Made by a program: the position numbers and the translations under genes
Assembly: GCA_964356295.1 (NCBI GenBank)
Contig: CAYHHE010000099.1
Location: 1-8,730, forward strand
Source of the DNA: CAVQGZ01 sp964356295
GTDB lineage: Bacteria; Actinomycetota; Actinomycetes; Jiangellales; Jiangellaceae
DNA: 8,730 bases
Reading direction: 5' to 3'
Notes under the pieces: generated by a model
What the model was told of the DNA's origin: nothing
Databases searched by the model: none
Seen by the model: only the letters and a program-made list of their open reading frames with translations
Shown here: positions 1 through 5,264 of the stretch, in pieces
Layout: every line of letters begins with the position of its first letter
Position numbering within the stretch: position 1 is the stretch's first letter

Positions 1-4
1 CAAC

Positions 5-42
5 CGTAGGCCCGCCAACACCAAAAACCTACGTAATTTCTT
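5..42 (+). terminator. weak terminator-like inverted repeat at the left edge
   Basis: CGTAGG (5-10) and CCTACG (28-33) are perfectly complementary around a 17-nt, A-rich loop, and TAATTTCTT follows. This could be a weak hairpin terminator of a gene left of the window, or simply part of an upstream intergenic region. The loop is long and the stem short, so the call is tentative. Apart from this, positions 1-204 hold no coding sequence I can support. They are less G/C-rich at the extreme left, and I see no confident -35/-10 pair. Confidence 0.25.
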
Positions 43-194
43 CGCGTGTCCTTAGTGCGGGGACCCACGGCGTGGCTGCGCGGATCGAGGCGCTGACATC
101 TGCTGCCCCGACGGGGAACTTCTTCGTTGGCACACAGGAACCGGAATCGGTCCTTACCCTTGTGCTGTCGGACAACGAGTCACTCTGTCCCGTC

Positions 195-199
195 GGAGG
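195..199 (+). promoter_or_regulatory. ribosome binding site deciding the GTG 205 start
   Basis: GGAGG is followed by 5 nt and then GTG. This favours 205 over the in-frame ATG at 217 (17 nt away) and over the in-frame TTG at 127. Confidence 0.6.
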
Positions 200-204
200 T
201 TGCG

Positions 205-855
205 GTGCTGCGAGACATGGACGACATTCCCCTCGACGAGCAGCTGGCGGTTCGCAGCGCCCGCGACCGGCTGCTGCGGGAGTTCGAGGATCGTCTGGAC
301 GTCGACACCGTGGACGCCGTCTTGCAGGCGTCCTGGGATCACATGGACGCGGTCGCGCGCGTCAAGGTGCACGTCCCGCTGCTGGCCGAGCGGTTCGCAC
401 GAGCTCAGCTGTGGGCGGCAGCCAAGATGCAGGGGCACCGTGACGCGGTGCCTGCCGTGCTGTTCATCGACACCCACGACGCCGGGCGGGGCCGCATGGC
501 CAAGGCCCTCTTCCTGGACCGGGTGGGTGCCCAGGGCTTGGCGTTCTCGGCCGGCACCGACCCGAACTCCGCCCTCGAGGAGCCGATCAACCAGGTGATG
601 GAGGAACTCGGCATCTCGATGACCGGGGCCTTCCCCAAGCCCTACACGAAGGAGATCCTCGAGGCCGCCGACCGCATCGTCACCTTCCCTGGCGGGGCCG
701 AGGTTCCCATCCCCCACCCGGACAAGCACGAGGTGTGGGAGGTCGGCGACCCGCGCGGGCTGAGCCTCGACGAGGTGCGCGAGATCCGCGACGACCTGGT
801 CTCACGCGTGCAGGGGCTGATCGACCGCATGGGGATCACCGTCCCCGTCAGTTGA
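205..855 (+). CDS. cysteine-free ArsC / low-molecular-weight phosphatase-fold protein with N-terminal three-helix bundle
   Basis: A 216-residue protein. Residues ~10-75 resemble the three-helix dimerisation bundle found in front of actinobacterial arsenate reductase/LMW-phosphatase domains. Residues ~82-213 are the phosphatase fold. Active members carry a VLFVCVHNAGRS-type P-loop. Here it reads VLFIDTHDAGRG (85-96), so Asp89 sits where the nucleophilic Cys should be, while Arg95 of the loop is kept. The FPKPYT segment (143-148) and the W-x3-DPRG acid-loop region (178-185) are also kept. The usual GCG...C cysteines near 160-170 are absent, and the whole protein has no Cys. Classical thiol phosphatase or arsenate reductase activity is therefore unlikely; a binding or regulatory role is inferred. 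GTG 205 was chosen because GGAGG (195-199) lies 5 nt upstream; ATG 217 and TTG 127 are poorer. It converges on fmdB with a 21-nt gap. Confidence 0.85.
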   Translation: MLRDMDDIPLDEQLAVRSARDRLLREFEDRLDVDTVDAVLQASWDHMDAVARVKVHVPLLAERFARAQLWAAAKMQGHRDAVPAVLFIDTHDAGRGRMAKALFLDRVGAQGLAFSAGTDPNSALEEPINQVMEELGISMTGAFPKPYTKEILEAADRIVTFPGGAEVPIPHPDKHEVWEVGDPRGLSLDEVREIRDDLVSRVQGLIDRMGITVPVS

Positions 856-876
856 GCCTGTCCACCCCGGGACGCC

Positions 877-1098
877 TCAGGCGCAGCAGCCCCCGCCGCA
901 GCAGCCTCCGGCTCCGGCCGGCCCGGGCTCTGCGGAGCCACGCGACGAGCCTCCGGTCAGCGCGCCGGCCATGGTGAGCAGCCGGATCGTGTCGGTGTGG
1001 CCGTCCGGGCACGTCGCGGGCTCACCCGAGGCGGCCATCGGACGTTGCTCGCTGAACGTCGACCCGCACTCGCGGCAGCGGAACTCGTAGGTCGGCAT
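877..1098 (-). CDS. FmdB-type small zinc-ribbon protein
   Basis: A 73-residue protein starting MPTYEFRCRECG, the signature opening of the FmdB putative regulatory zinc-ribbon family. Zinc ligands are probably Cys8 and Cys11, with Cys30 and His34 in CPDGH. A Gly/Ala/Ser-rich linker follows, and the protein ends in a Cys cluster CCGGGCCA, an ending I associate with actinobacterial members. The molecular role of this family is poorly defined; nucleic-acid binding or metal handling are suggestions only. ATG 1098 was chosen over a longer upstream reading because the family always starts MPTYE. There is no Shine-Dalgarno sequence, but TATCTT lies 6 nt upstream of the ATG, so the mRNA may be leaderless. 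It converges on the phosphatase-fold gene and diverges from the 1170 gene. Confidence 0.9.
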   Translation of the reverse strand: MPTYEFRCRECGSTFSEQRPMAASGEPATCPDGHTDTIRLLTMAGALTGGSSRGSAEPGPAGAGGCCGGGCCA

Positions 1099-1104
1099 GG
1101 CACA

Positions 1105-1110
1105 AAGATA
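1105..1110 (-). promoter_or_regulatory. -10 element of a probable leaderless fmdB promoter
   Basis: Read on the - strand, TATCTT is followed by 6 nt (TGTGCC) and the ATG of fmdB, placing the expected transcription start at the start codon. I cannot see a good -35. Confidence 0.45.
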
Positions 1111-1132
1111 CGGCTTTAGCACTCGGTGGTTC

Positions 1133-1169
1133 TTGAGTGCCAGCCGCTGTGCGCCGCATAGTTGGCGCT
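1133..1169 (+). promoter_or_regulatory. sigma-70-like promoter, probably leaderless, for the 1170 gene
   Basis: TTGAGT (1133-1138), an 18-nt spacer and CATAGT (1157-1162) make a reasonable housekeeping promoter. The GTG at 1170 is 7 nt beyond the -10, so transcription would start at or next to the start codon. It lies just beside the oppositely oriented fmdB promoter. Confidence 0.5.
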
Positions 1170-1688
1170 GTGGACGACCACGTCGGGCTGGTTCCCTTCG
1201 CCCGGTCGGACATGACGCTGGGCGGATTCGTGATGTCCGGGCGATGGCCGAACAGCACGCGCGAGTGGGCCCAGGTGCTGCTGCTGGCGGTCCGACTCGC
1301 CGCCGTCCCCGGATTCGTCCCAAGGACATCGCTGTTCCTCGCCGTCGACGACCTCCCGGACGAGCCGGCTCCGGGCAGCGTCGGCCTGCTGAGGTTCCAG
1401 GGGGCGCTCGTCGGCGACGTTGCACCGCGACCCGGCTCGATCGAGACCCCTCCCGCACTGTTCGTGCTGCACCCGCCGGACGAGACGTCCCCGTCCGTGC
1501 CTGAGGCTCAGGGTGCGGCCAGCGGCTGCCTGCTGCTGCCGGGGCTTCCGCACCTGGGCATCGAGCACCGGGCCGCCTGGGTCGAGGCCGAGTCGGACGG
1601 GACGCTGTCCAAGTTCGTCAGCAGCATTGGCGTGGACCCTGCCGGCGACCCCGACCTCGCGGTGATGGCGGCGCTGCTCGCCGCGTGA
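1170..1688 (+). CDS. hypothetical protein, 172 residues
   Basis: I do not recognise this protein. Third codon positions are strongly G/C, which supports real coding. It has no signal peptide, membrane segment or obvious catalytic motif. The N-terminal half contains TREWAQVLLLAVRLAAVPGF, a short helical stretch, then a Pro/Asp-rich segment (DDLPDEPAPG). The middle is Pro-rich (PPALFVLHPPDETSPSVPE). The only Cys lies in the GCLLLPGLPHLGIEHR segment. It looks like a small soluble mixed alpha/beta protein. GTG 1170 was chosen because a promoter-like pair ends just before it and the codons upstream lose the G/C bias. GTG 1137 (GGTGG 7 nt upstream, giving 183 residues) and ATG 1212 are alternatives. 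It converges on hepT across a repeat element. Confidence 0.7.
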   Translation: MDDHVGLVPFARSDMTLGGFVMSGRWPNSTREWAQVLLLAVRLAAVPGFVPRTSLFLAVDDLPDEPAPGSVGLLRFQGALVGDVAPRPGSIETPPALFVLHPPDETSPSVPEAQGAASGCLLLPGLPHLGIEHRAAWVEAESDGTLSKFVSSIGVDPAGDPDLAVMAALLAA

Positions 1689-1756
1689 CCGCGCTCCGCG
1701 GGCGCTTCCCGCCCCGTCCTGTTCGCTCTTGTCCAGTCCCGTCCCGTCCGGCACTG

Positions 1757-1873
1757 GTGATCCACGGCGGGTTTGGTGCTCGGCGGGGGTGGTGGATGGC
1801 GGGTTTGGTGCTCTCAGCGCACCATTTCCGCCGTGGATCACCTGTCGGGGGCGCCGATCCCGCCGTGGATCAT
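1757..1873. repeat. four-unit palindromic repeat element, copy 1
   Basis: Four ~23-nt units are arranged two forward then two inverted. The consensus begins TGATCCACGGCGG and ends GGTGCTC. Unit 1 starts at 1757. Unit 2 (degenerate at its left end, GGTGGATGGCGG) runs about 1790-1813. Inverted unit 3 is about 1818-1842 and inverted unit 4 about 1850-1873. The shared cores are exactly 32 bp apart in both pairs (GGCGG at 1766 and 1798; CCGCCGTGG at 1828 and 1860). Units 2/3 and 1/4 can pair into one long hairpin with an internal loop. It sits between two convergent genes, so a bidirectional terminator or 3'-end structure is plausible. No open reading frame or transposase is associated. Confidence 0.85.
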
Positions 1874-1911
1874 GGACGGAGGGCCGCGGTGCCCGTCGGC
1901 CGCGTCCGTGG

Positions 1912-2352
1912 TCATTCGTCGTCGTCCTGCGTCCCCGGTGTCGTCCCCAGCCAGGCTGCCACCTGGCGAACGTAGTCCCCGAGATCGCTGAAGTCGCCGA
2001 GCCGGGCGATGACGACGGTGTCGTCGACCTCGACATACTCGCGGACGAGCACGTTGCGGAAACCCACCGCGCGGCGCATCTGCTGGGCCAGCATGACGTC
2101 GATGACGCGGTGCTCGCCCAGGAGTCGCAGGGCGTCGGCGTTGTCTCGGGGCGGACCCCAGCCCTCGCTCGAGCACACGTGCTGCGCCACGTCCACGCAC
2201 GCCTCGATCGCGGTGACGAACGTGTACTTCACCCCCCGCAGCCACACCCGGTCGAGCCTGCGCTCTGCCGGCGCCACGGCCTCCTCGCTCAGCACCGACA
2301 GGTCGTCGGTGACCGCGCGCAGAAGCCTCAGCACTCGGATCTCATCGACCAC
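1912..2352 (-). CDS. hepT: HepT-like HEPN (DUF86) toxin with altered catalytic motif
   Basis: A 146-residue, mostly helical protein of the HepT/DUF86 HEPN family, the RNase toxin partner of MntA. The family active site is RX4HXY: Arg and His for RNA cleavage, Tyr as the site where MntA attaches AMP. Here the segment reads GFRNVLVREY (97-106), so Arg99 and Tyr106 are kept but the His is Arg104 (CGC in place of a His codon such as CAC). The toxin may be attenuated or inactive. The rest of the domain is full length (GVKYTFVTAIEACVDVAQHV helix; LGDFSDLGDYVRQVAAWL near the end). GTG 2352 has GGAGG (2362-2366) 9 nt upstream and overlaps the mntA stop by 11 nt, indicating translational coupling. The 3' end faces repeat element copy 1. 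Confidence 0.85.
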   Translation of the reverse strand: MVDEIRVLRLLRAVTDDLSVLSEEAVAPAERRLDRVWLRGVKYTFVTAIEACVDVAQHVCSSEGWGPPRDNADALRLLGEHRVIDVMLAQQMRRAVGFRNVLVREYVEVDDTVVIARLGDFSDLGDYVRQVAAWLGTTPGTQDDDE

Positions 2353-2749
2353 GGCGCACGGCCTCCAGGAACTCCCGGTGCGCCCGCTCGATGCGAGGGC
2401 GCTCGTCGAAGTAGATCTTCCTGGTCGTGGCGACCCAGCGCACGCGTGCCGGCGGGTCGTCGTCGAACAGCAGCAGGCCGTCCGCGGCGATCCGGCCGGC
2501 GATCTCCAACGGGGCGCCGTTGAGGACCACCAGGTCCACCCCCGGCGGGAGGTCGACGTCGAAGGCCGCCGGCGGGTCGTGCGCCCACCAGGCAGCGACG
2601 TCGAGGTCGGAGTCCGGACGGGCGGTGCCCCGGGCCCGGCTGCCGTGGACGAGGGCGAAGGACGCCCCGGCGGCCCGCAGCGCCTCGATGGTGGCCGGAG
2701 CACGCTCGTCGGCCTCGGGCGCCGGTGCAGCCTCGGGCGCCGGTGCCAT
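2342..2749 (-). CDS. mntA: MntA-like minimal nucleotidyltransferase antitoxin
   Basis: A 135-residue minimal nucleotidyltransferase, upstream of and overlapping hepT. In characterised systems MntA AMPylates the HepT tyrosine and neutralises it. The GSX10DXD motif is intact: GSRARGTARPDSDLD at residues 36-50. A candidate third carboxylate lies in VDLVVLN (71-77), and the typical RIAADGLLLFDDD segment follows (86-98). The C-terminal helix (FDERPRIERAHREFLEAVRRG) also fits. The N-terminus is a low-complexity Pro/Ala/Glu stretch made by an 18-bp tandem repeat. ATG 2749 is the most natural start, but it has no clear Shine-Dalgarno sequence; GTG 2773, eight codons upstream, is an alternative. Spacing to the divergent gene at 2822 is 72 bp. 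Confidence 0.85.
   Translation of the reverse strand: MAPAPEAAPAPEADERAPATIEALRAAGASFALVHGSRARGTARPDSDLDVAAWWAHDPPAAFDVDLPPGVDLVVLNGAPLEIAGRIAADGLLLFDDDPPARVRWVATTRKIYFDERPRIERAHREFLEAVRRGR
2713..2748. repeat. 18-bp tandem repeat within mntA 5' end
   Basis: Two adjacent 18-bp units (2713-2730 and 2731-2748), each beginning CCTCGGGCGCCGGTGC and differing only at the last two bases. On the - strand they encode the PAPEA-type repeats at the MntA N-terminus. Confidence 0.8.
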
Positions 2750-2821
2750 CCCCGGCGCTGGTCCGTCATCCACGGCTCGCAAGCATCCCAGCGAGTGCGA
2801 CGCCCGACCAGAGGGTGGGCC

Positions 2822-3718
2822 ATGCTGGACGACGTGCAGGGTATGGCCGACGCCGGGCGGGACGTGGTCGGGCCGATGGTGCTCGACGCGTGGGACGACT
2901 TCCTCGACATCGTCGAGTACACCGACCTGGACGAGCCGACCCGCCTGCCCGGCTGGCGCGCTCACGAGGTGTGCGTCCACCTGGGCAGCTGGCCCGAGCA
3001 TGACGCTCTGGGCGGGGTGCTGGCATCGGCACGCGAGGGGAGGCTCGACCGGCTGCCCGACAGCGACCAGATCAACGCCATCCTTGTCCAGAGGTATCGC
3101 GAGGCAAGCAGGCAGGACGTGGTGGCCGCCCTGCGGCTGGCCCGGGACAACGCCGCGGCCTACCTCGACTCGGCCGACACCTCGCTGGACCGGGCGCTGA
3201 CCGGGTCGGTCGTGGGTCCGCTGCCGGTGCTGTCGGTCCTGCTCGGCGGCACCTACGAGCTAGCCGTGCACGCCCTCGACCTGGCCTCTGCCGGGTCGCC
3301 GCAACCCTCGGACGGACTGCTCGTCACCGGGATGGCCGCCCTGGCCGAGGTCACCGCGGCACTGGCGACCAGGGTCGGCGTGCACGGACACATGGCGCTG
3401 CACTCACCGCTCGGTGGCTGGTCGTTCTCGGTGTCCGAGAACGGATGGACGGTGGATCGCCTCGGCGTGCAGGCGCCGCGTGGCCCCGCGGTCGAGGCGG
3501 ACGCCGCGGCGCTGCTCGACCTCTCGGCCGGACGGATCAACCCGATCACCGCCCTCACCCGAGGGCATCTGCGCATCCACGACCTGGCCGGGGTGCTCCG
3601 GTTGGCCCCGATCGTCGAGACGGTGCCCGGGCTGCCCGGCGGCCCGGTGCTGACCGTGGCGGCGCGCACGCTGGCGCACCTGCCCCGCCTGCCACGCTGG
3701 GCACGGCGAAGCGGCTGA
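2822..3718 (+). CDS. maleylpyruvate-isomerase-family mycothiol-dependent enzyme with SCP2-like C-terminal domain
   Basis: A 298-residue protein. Residues ~15-155 form the DinB/MDMPI four-helix domain. Its hallmark segment LPGWRAHEVCVHLGSW (42-57) holds His53, and TYELAVHALDL (144-154) gives Glu146 and His150. This matches the His/Glu/His metal triad of mycothiol-dependent maleylpyruvate isomerase. Residues ~165-265 look like the SCP2-type domain often attached to this family (GGWSFSVSENGW, then ALLDLSAGRINPITALTRG). The family uses mycothiol in isomerisation, detoxification or thiol transfer. The substrate cannot be read from sequence, and no aromatic-degradation genes are nearby. ATG 2822 has GAGG (2811-2814) 7 nt upstream. 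The 3' end enters a strong hairpin. Confidence 0.85.
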   Translation: MLDDVQGMADAGRDVVGPMVLDAWDDFLDIVEYTDLDEPTRLPGWRAHEVCVHLGSWPEHDALGGVLASAREGRLDRLPDSDQINAILVQRYREASRQDVVAALRLARDNAAAYLDSADTSLDRALTGSVVGPLPVLSVLLGGTYELAVHALDLASAGSPQPSDGLLVTGMAALAEVTAALATRVGVHGHMALHSPLGGWSFSVSENGWTVDRLGVQAPRGPAVEADAAALLDLSAGRINPITALTRGHLRIHDLAGVLRLAPIVETVPGLPGGPVLTVAARTLAHLPRLPRWARRSG

Positions 3719-3744
3719 CCCCCGGCTCGGGAGGGCCAGCCGCT
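3710..3744. terminator. bidirectional hairpin terminator between convergent genes
   Basis: AGCGGCTG (3710-3717) pairs perfectly with CAGCCGCT (3737-3744). Inside, CCC and GGG runs can extend the stem. The hairpin overlaps the last codons and stop of the mycothiol-dependent enzyme gene and lies 17 bp from the stop of the convergent secreted-protein gene. There is no T tract, which is common in high-GC actinobacteria. Confidence 0.55.
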
Positions 3745-3760
3745 GCGCCGCGGTGTCCGG

Positions 3761-4360
3761 TCAGACGCCGTCGACGCTGGTTTCCTCGACCGCTGCGTCC
3801 GGGCTCGGCTCCAGCCCCATGTCGGGGCCGCCGAGACCGAAGCCGCCAGGGCCGAAGCCGCCGGGGCCGCCGTGGCCGCCGTGGCGACCGCCGCGGCCGA
3901 ACCCGCCGACGTCTCCGCCCGCACGGGCCATGAGCTGCTCGACCCGCTCGGGGATGGCCGCCTCGGCCTCGGCCAGCCGCTCCTGCATCTTCTGGGTGAG
4001 CAGCGCCGCGACCTCGTCGGCCGCGTCGCCGGCGATCGTCTCCAGCGACTCGCCGTCCTGCCAGCGCTGGACGAGCTCGTCCGAGGTGATGCCGATCAAC
4101 CCCGCGATCTCGTCCAGGTTCGCCTGGCGCGCCGCCTCACGCTCGGCGTGGCGCTCCTCGCGCTCGGCCTGGAACTGCTCGCGCACCCGCTCGAACGCGT
4201 CGGCGTCCTCCTGGGTGACCGTGCCCTCCTCGACGAGGTTGTCGAGCATGCCGCCCGCACCGGAGCCGTCCGTCCCGGCCGCCACCGCGACCCCGGCCAC
4301 TCCGGCCGCAGCCAGCCCGGCGACGGCCACCACGGCCACTGTCCGCTTCGTCCACATCAT
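3761..4360 (-). CDS. secreted Glu-rich helical protein with Gly/His-rich tail
   Basis: A 199-residue protein of unknown function. Residues 1-28 form a signal peptide: a short basic start (MMWTKR), a hydrophobic Ala/Val core, and probable cleavage near AVAAG. Residues ~38-145 are charged and helical. LVEEGTVTQEDADAF, a highly charged QAEREERHAEREAARQ helix, and IGITSDELVQRWQDGESLETIA are the kind of short helical modules seen in small secreted actinobacterial proteins. Residues ~148-182 are Gly-rich with Phe, His and Pro (GGRHGGHGGPGGF). The acidic tail ends SVDGV. ATG 4360 has AAGGAG (read on the - strand, 4369-4374) 8 nt upstream. The gene is divergent from the response regulator, so it is a candidate regulon member or accessory sensor. 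A metal- or wall-binding role for the Gly/His tail is speculation. Confidence 0.8.
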   Translation of the reverse strand: MMWTKRTVAVVAVAGLAAAGVAGVAVAAGTDGSGAGGMLDNLVEEGTVTQEDADAFERVREQFQAEREERHAEREAARQANLDEIAGLIGITSDELVQRWQDGESLETIAGDAADEVAALLTQKMQERLAEAEAAIPERVEQLMARAGGDVGGFGRGGRHGGHGGPGGFGPGGFGLGGPDMGLEPSPDAAVEETSVDGV

Positions 4361-4404
4361 CGTTGGTACTCCTTCCTGCAGTTCGCGGTCGGTCCGCGAC
4401 CACA

Positions 4405-4419
4405 ACCGCAGCCTGCGGT
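4405..4419. promoter_or_regulatory. perfect 15-bp palindrome, candidate operator
   Basis: ACCGCAG-C-CTGCGGT is a perfect 7+1+7 inverted repeat. It lies 45 bp upstream of the secreted-protein start in the divergent region, where a dimeric regulator could act on the - strand promoter. It could also be a hairpin in that gene's leader. A second perfect palindrome, GACGATCGTC, lies close by at 4430-4439. Confidence 0.4.
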
Positions 4420-4461
4420 CTACGAGAAAGACGATCGTCGGCGAAGGGAAGGGACAGGCCC

Positions 4462-4488
4462 AGAAGATGACGAGAAGTAGGTAAGAAC
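4462..4488 (+). promoter_or_regulatory. three 11-bp-spaced direct repeats, candidate response-regulator box
   Basis: AGAAG (4462-4466), AGAAG (4473-4477) and AGAAC (4484-4488) are separated by exactly 11 bp start to start. OmpR/PhoB-family regulators typically bind tandem direct repeats at this helical spacing. The position is 60-86 bp upstream of the regulator's own start and within the divergent region, suiting autoregulation. An ACGAGAA heptamer also occurs at 4422-4428 and 4470-4476. Confidence 0.45.
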
Positions 4489-4535
4489 CCTGGCCCGGGG
4501 CCGCCATACCCTGCCTCCGAGCGCCGCTGGGGCCG

Positions 4536-4547
4536 CAGAATGGACCC
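4536..4547 (+). promoter_or_regulatory. -10-like element just before the response-regulator GTG
   Basis: CAGAAT (4536-4541) lies 6 nt before GTG 4548, and there is no Shine-Dalgarno sequence. This spacing fits a leaderless transcript. TACCCT at 4507-4512 is an alternative -10 that would give a short leader. I see no clear -35 for either. Confidence 0.35.
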
Positions 4548-5261
4548 GTGGTGATCACGAACGGCCGTTCCCGGGTGCTCGTCGTCGACGACGACCGGGC
4601 GCTGCGCCAGGCCATCACCCGAGCCCTGTCGCTGGAGGGCTACGACGCCGTCGACGCCGTCGACGGCATCGACGCGCTCACCCAGGTCGATCAGCAGCGC
4701 CCGGACGCGATCATCCTCGACCTGGGCCTGCCCACGCTGGACGGCATCACCGTCTGCCAGGTGCTGCGGGCCCGGGGCGACCGCACCCCGATCCTGGTGC
4801 TGACCGCGCGCAACGAGGTCAGCGACCGGGTGCGGGGCCTGGACGCCGGCGCCGACGACTTCATGTCCAAGCCGTTCGCCCTCGAGGAGCTGCTGGCCCG
4901 GCTGCGGGCGCTGCTGCGGCGCACCGCGCCCCCTCGCGACCCGGCGGAGGCCGGCCACGACGACTCCCTGGTCCTCGCCGACCTTCGGGTGAGCCCGAGC
5001 CAGCGCCGGGCGTGGCGCGGCGCGCGGGAGATCGACCTCACCAAGACCGAGTTCGACCTGCTCGAGCTGCTGGTGCGCAACGCCGGCATCGTGCTCGACC
5101 GCACGACGATCCACGAGCGCATCTGGGGCTACGACTTCGGCCCGGACTCGAAGAACCTCACCGTGTACATGGGCTACCTGCGCAGCAAGACCGAGTCGGA
5201 CGGTGAGCCGCGCCTGCTGCACACGGTCCGCGGGGTGGGCTACGTCGCGCGGAGCGGATGA
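4548..5261 (+). CDS. OmpR/PhoB-family response regulator (MprA-like)
   Basis: A 237-residue two-domain regulator. The receiver domain covers residues ~8-122. It has the acidic pair Asp15/Asp16, the phospho-acceptor Asp58 in IILDLGLP, Thr86 in LVLTA and Lys108 in MSKPF, so all switch residues are present. A linker (~123-140, Arg/Pro/Ala/Asp-rich) leads to a winged-helix DNA-binding domain (~140-236). That domain has DLTKTEFDLLELLVRN, the recognition region HERIWGYDF..SKNLTVYMGYLRSK and the typical ending RGVGYVAR. Overall it resembles the mycobacterial MprA class; orthology is not proven. Start is GTG 4548, with GTG 4551 equally possible. It is followed by its kinase gene after 3 nt and preceded by candidate autoregulatory repeats. 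Confidence 0.92.
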   Translation: MVITNGRSRVLVVDDDRALRQAITRALSLEGYDAVDAVDGIDALTQVDQQRPDAIILDLGLPTLDGITVCQVLRARGDRTPILVLTARNEVSDRVRGLDAGADDFMSKPFALEELLARLRALLRRTAPPRDPAEAGHDDSLVLADLRVSPSQRRAWRGAREIDLTKTEFDLLELLVRNAGIVLDRTTIHERIWGYDFGPDSKNLTVYMGYLRSKTESDGEPRLLHTVRGVGYVARSG

Positions 5262-5264
5262 CCG

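Noticed and set aside
127..204. N-terminal extension of the phosphatase-fold protein from TTG 127
   Set aside because: The extra residues do not fit the three-helix bundle start, and GGAGG sits ideally for GTG 205.
1099..1458. Upstream extension of the FmdB reading frame
   Set aside because: The family invariably begins MPTYE, and the extension is Arg-rich antisense of the neighbouring gene.
1757..1873. CRISPR-like array (about 23-nt repeats, regular spacing)
   Set aside because: Units change orientation halfway, spacers are only ~10 nt, and there are just four units and no cas genes. It is a palindromic intergenic element.
1116..2036. Long open frame on the - strand running through the 1170 gene and the repeat element
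   Set aside because: It has no recognisable domain, and it reads through the repeat and into hepT. The + strand frame has the proper codon bias.
2766..2775. TCATCCACGG resembling the repeat unit
   Set aside because: Only ten bases match, the rest of the unit is absent, and there is no inverted partner. A chance match is likely.
2009..2821. Upstream in-frame extension of the mycothiol-dependent enzyme
   Set aside because: It would overlap hepT and mntA antisense. The family N-terminus and a ribosome binding site fit ATG 2822.
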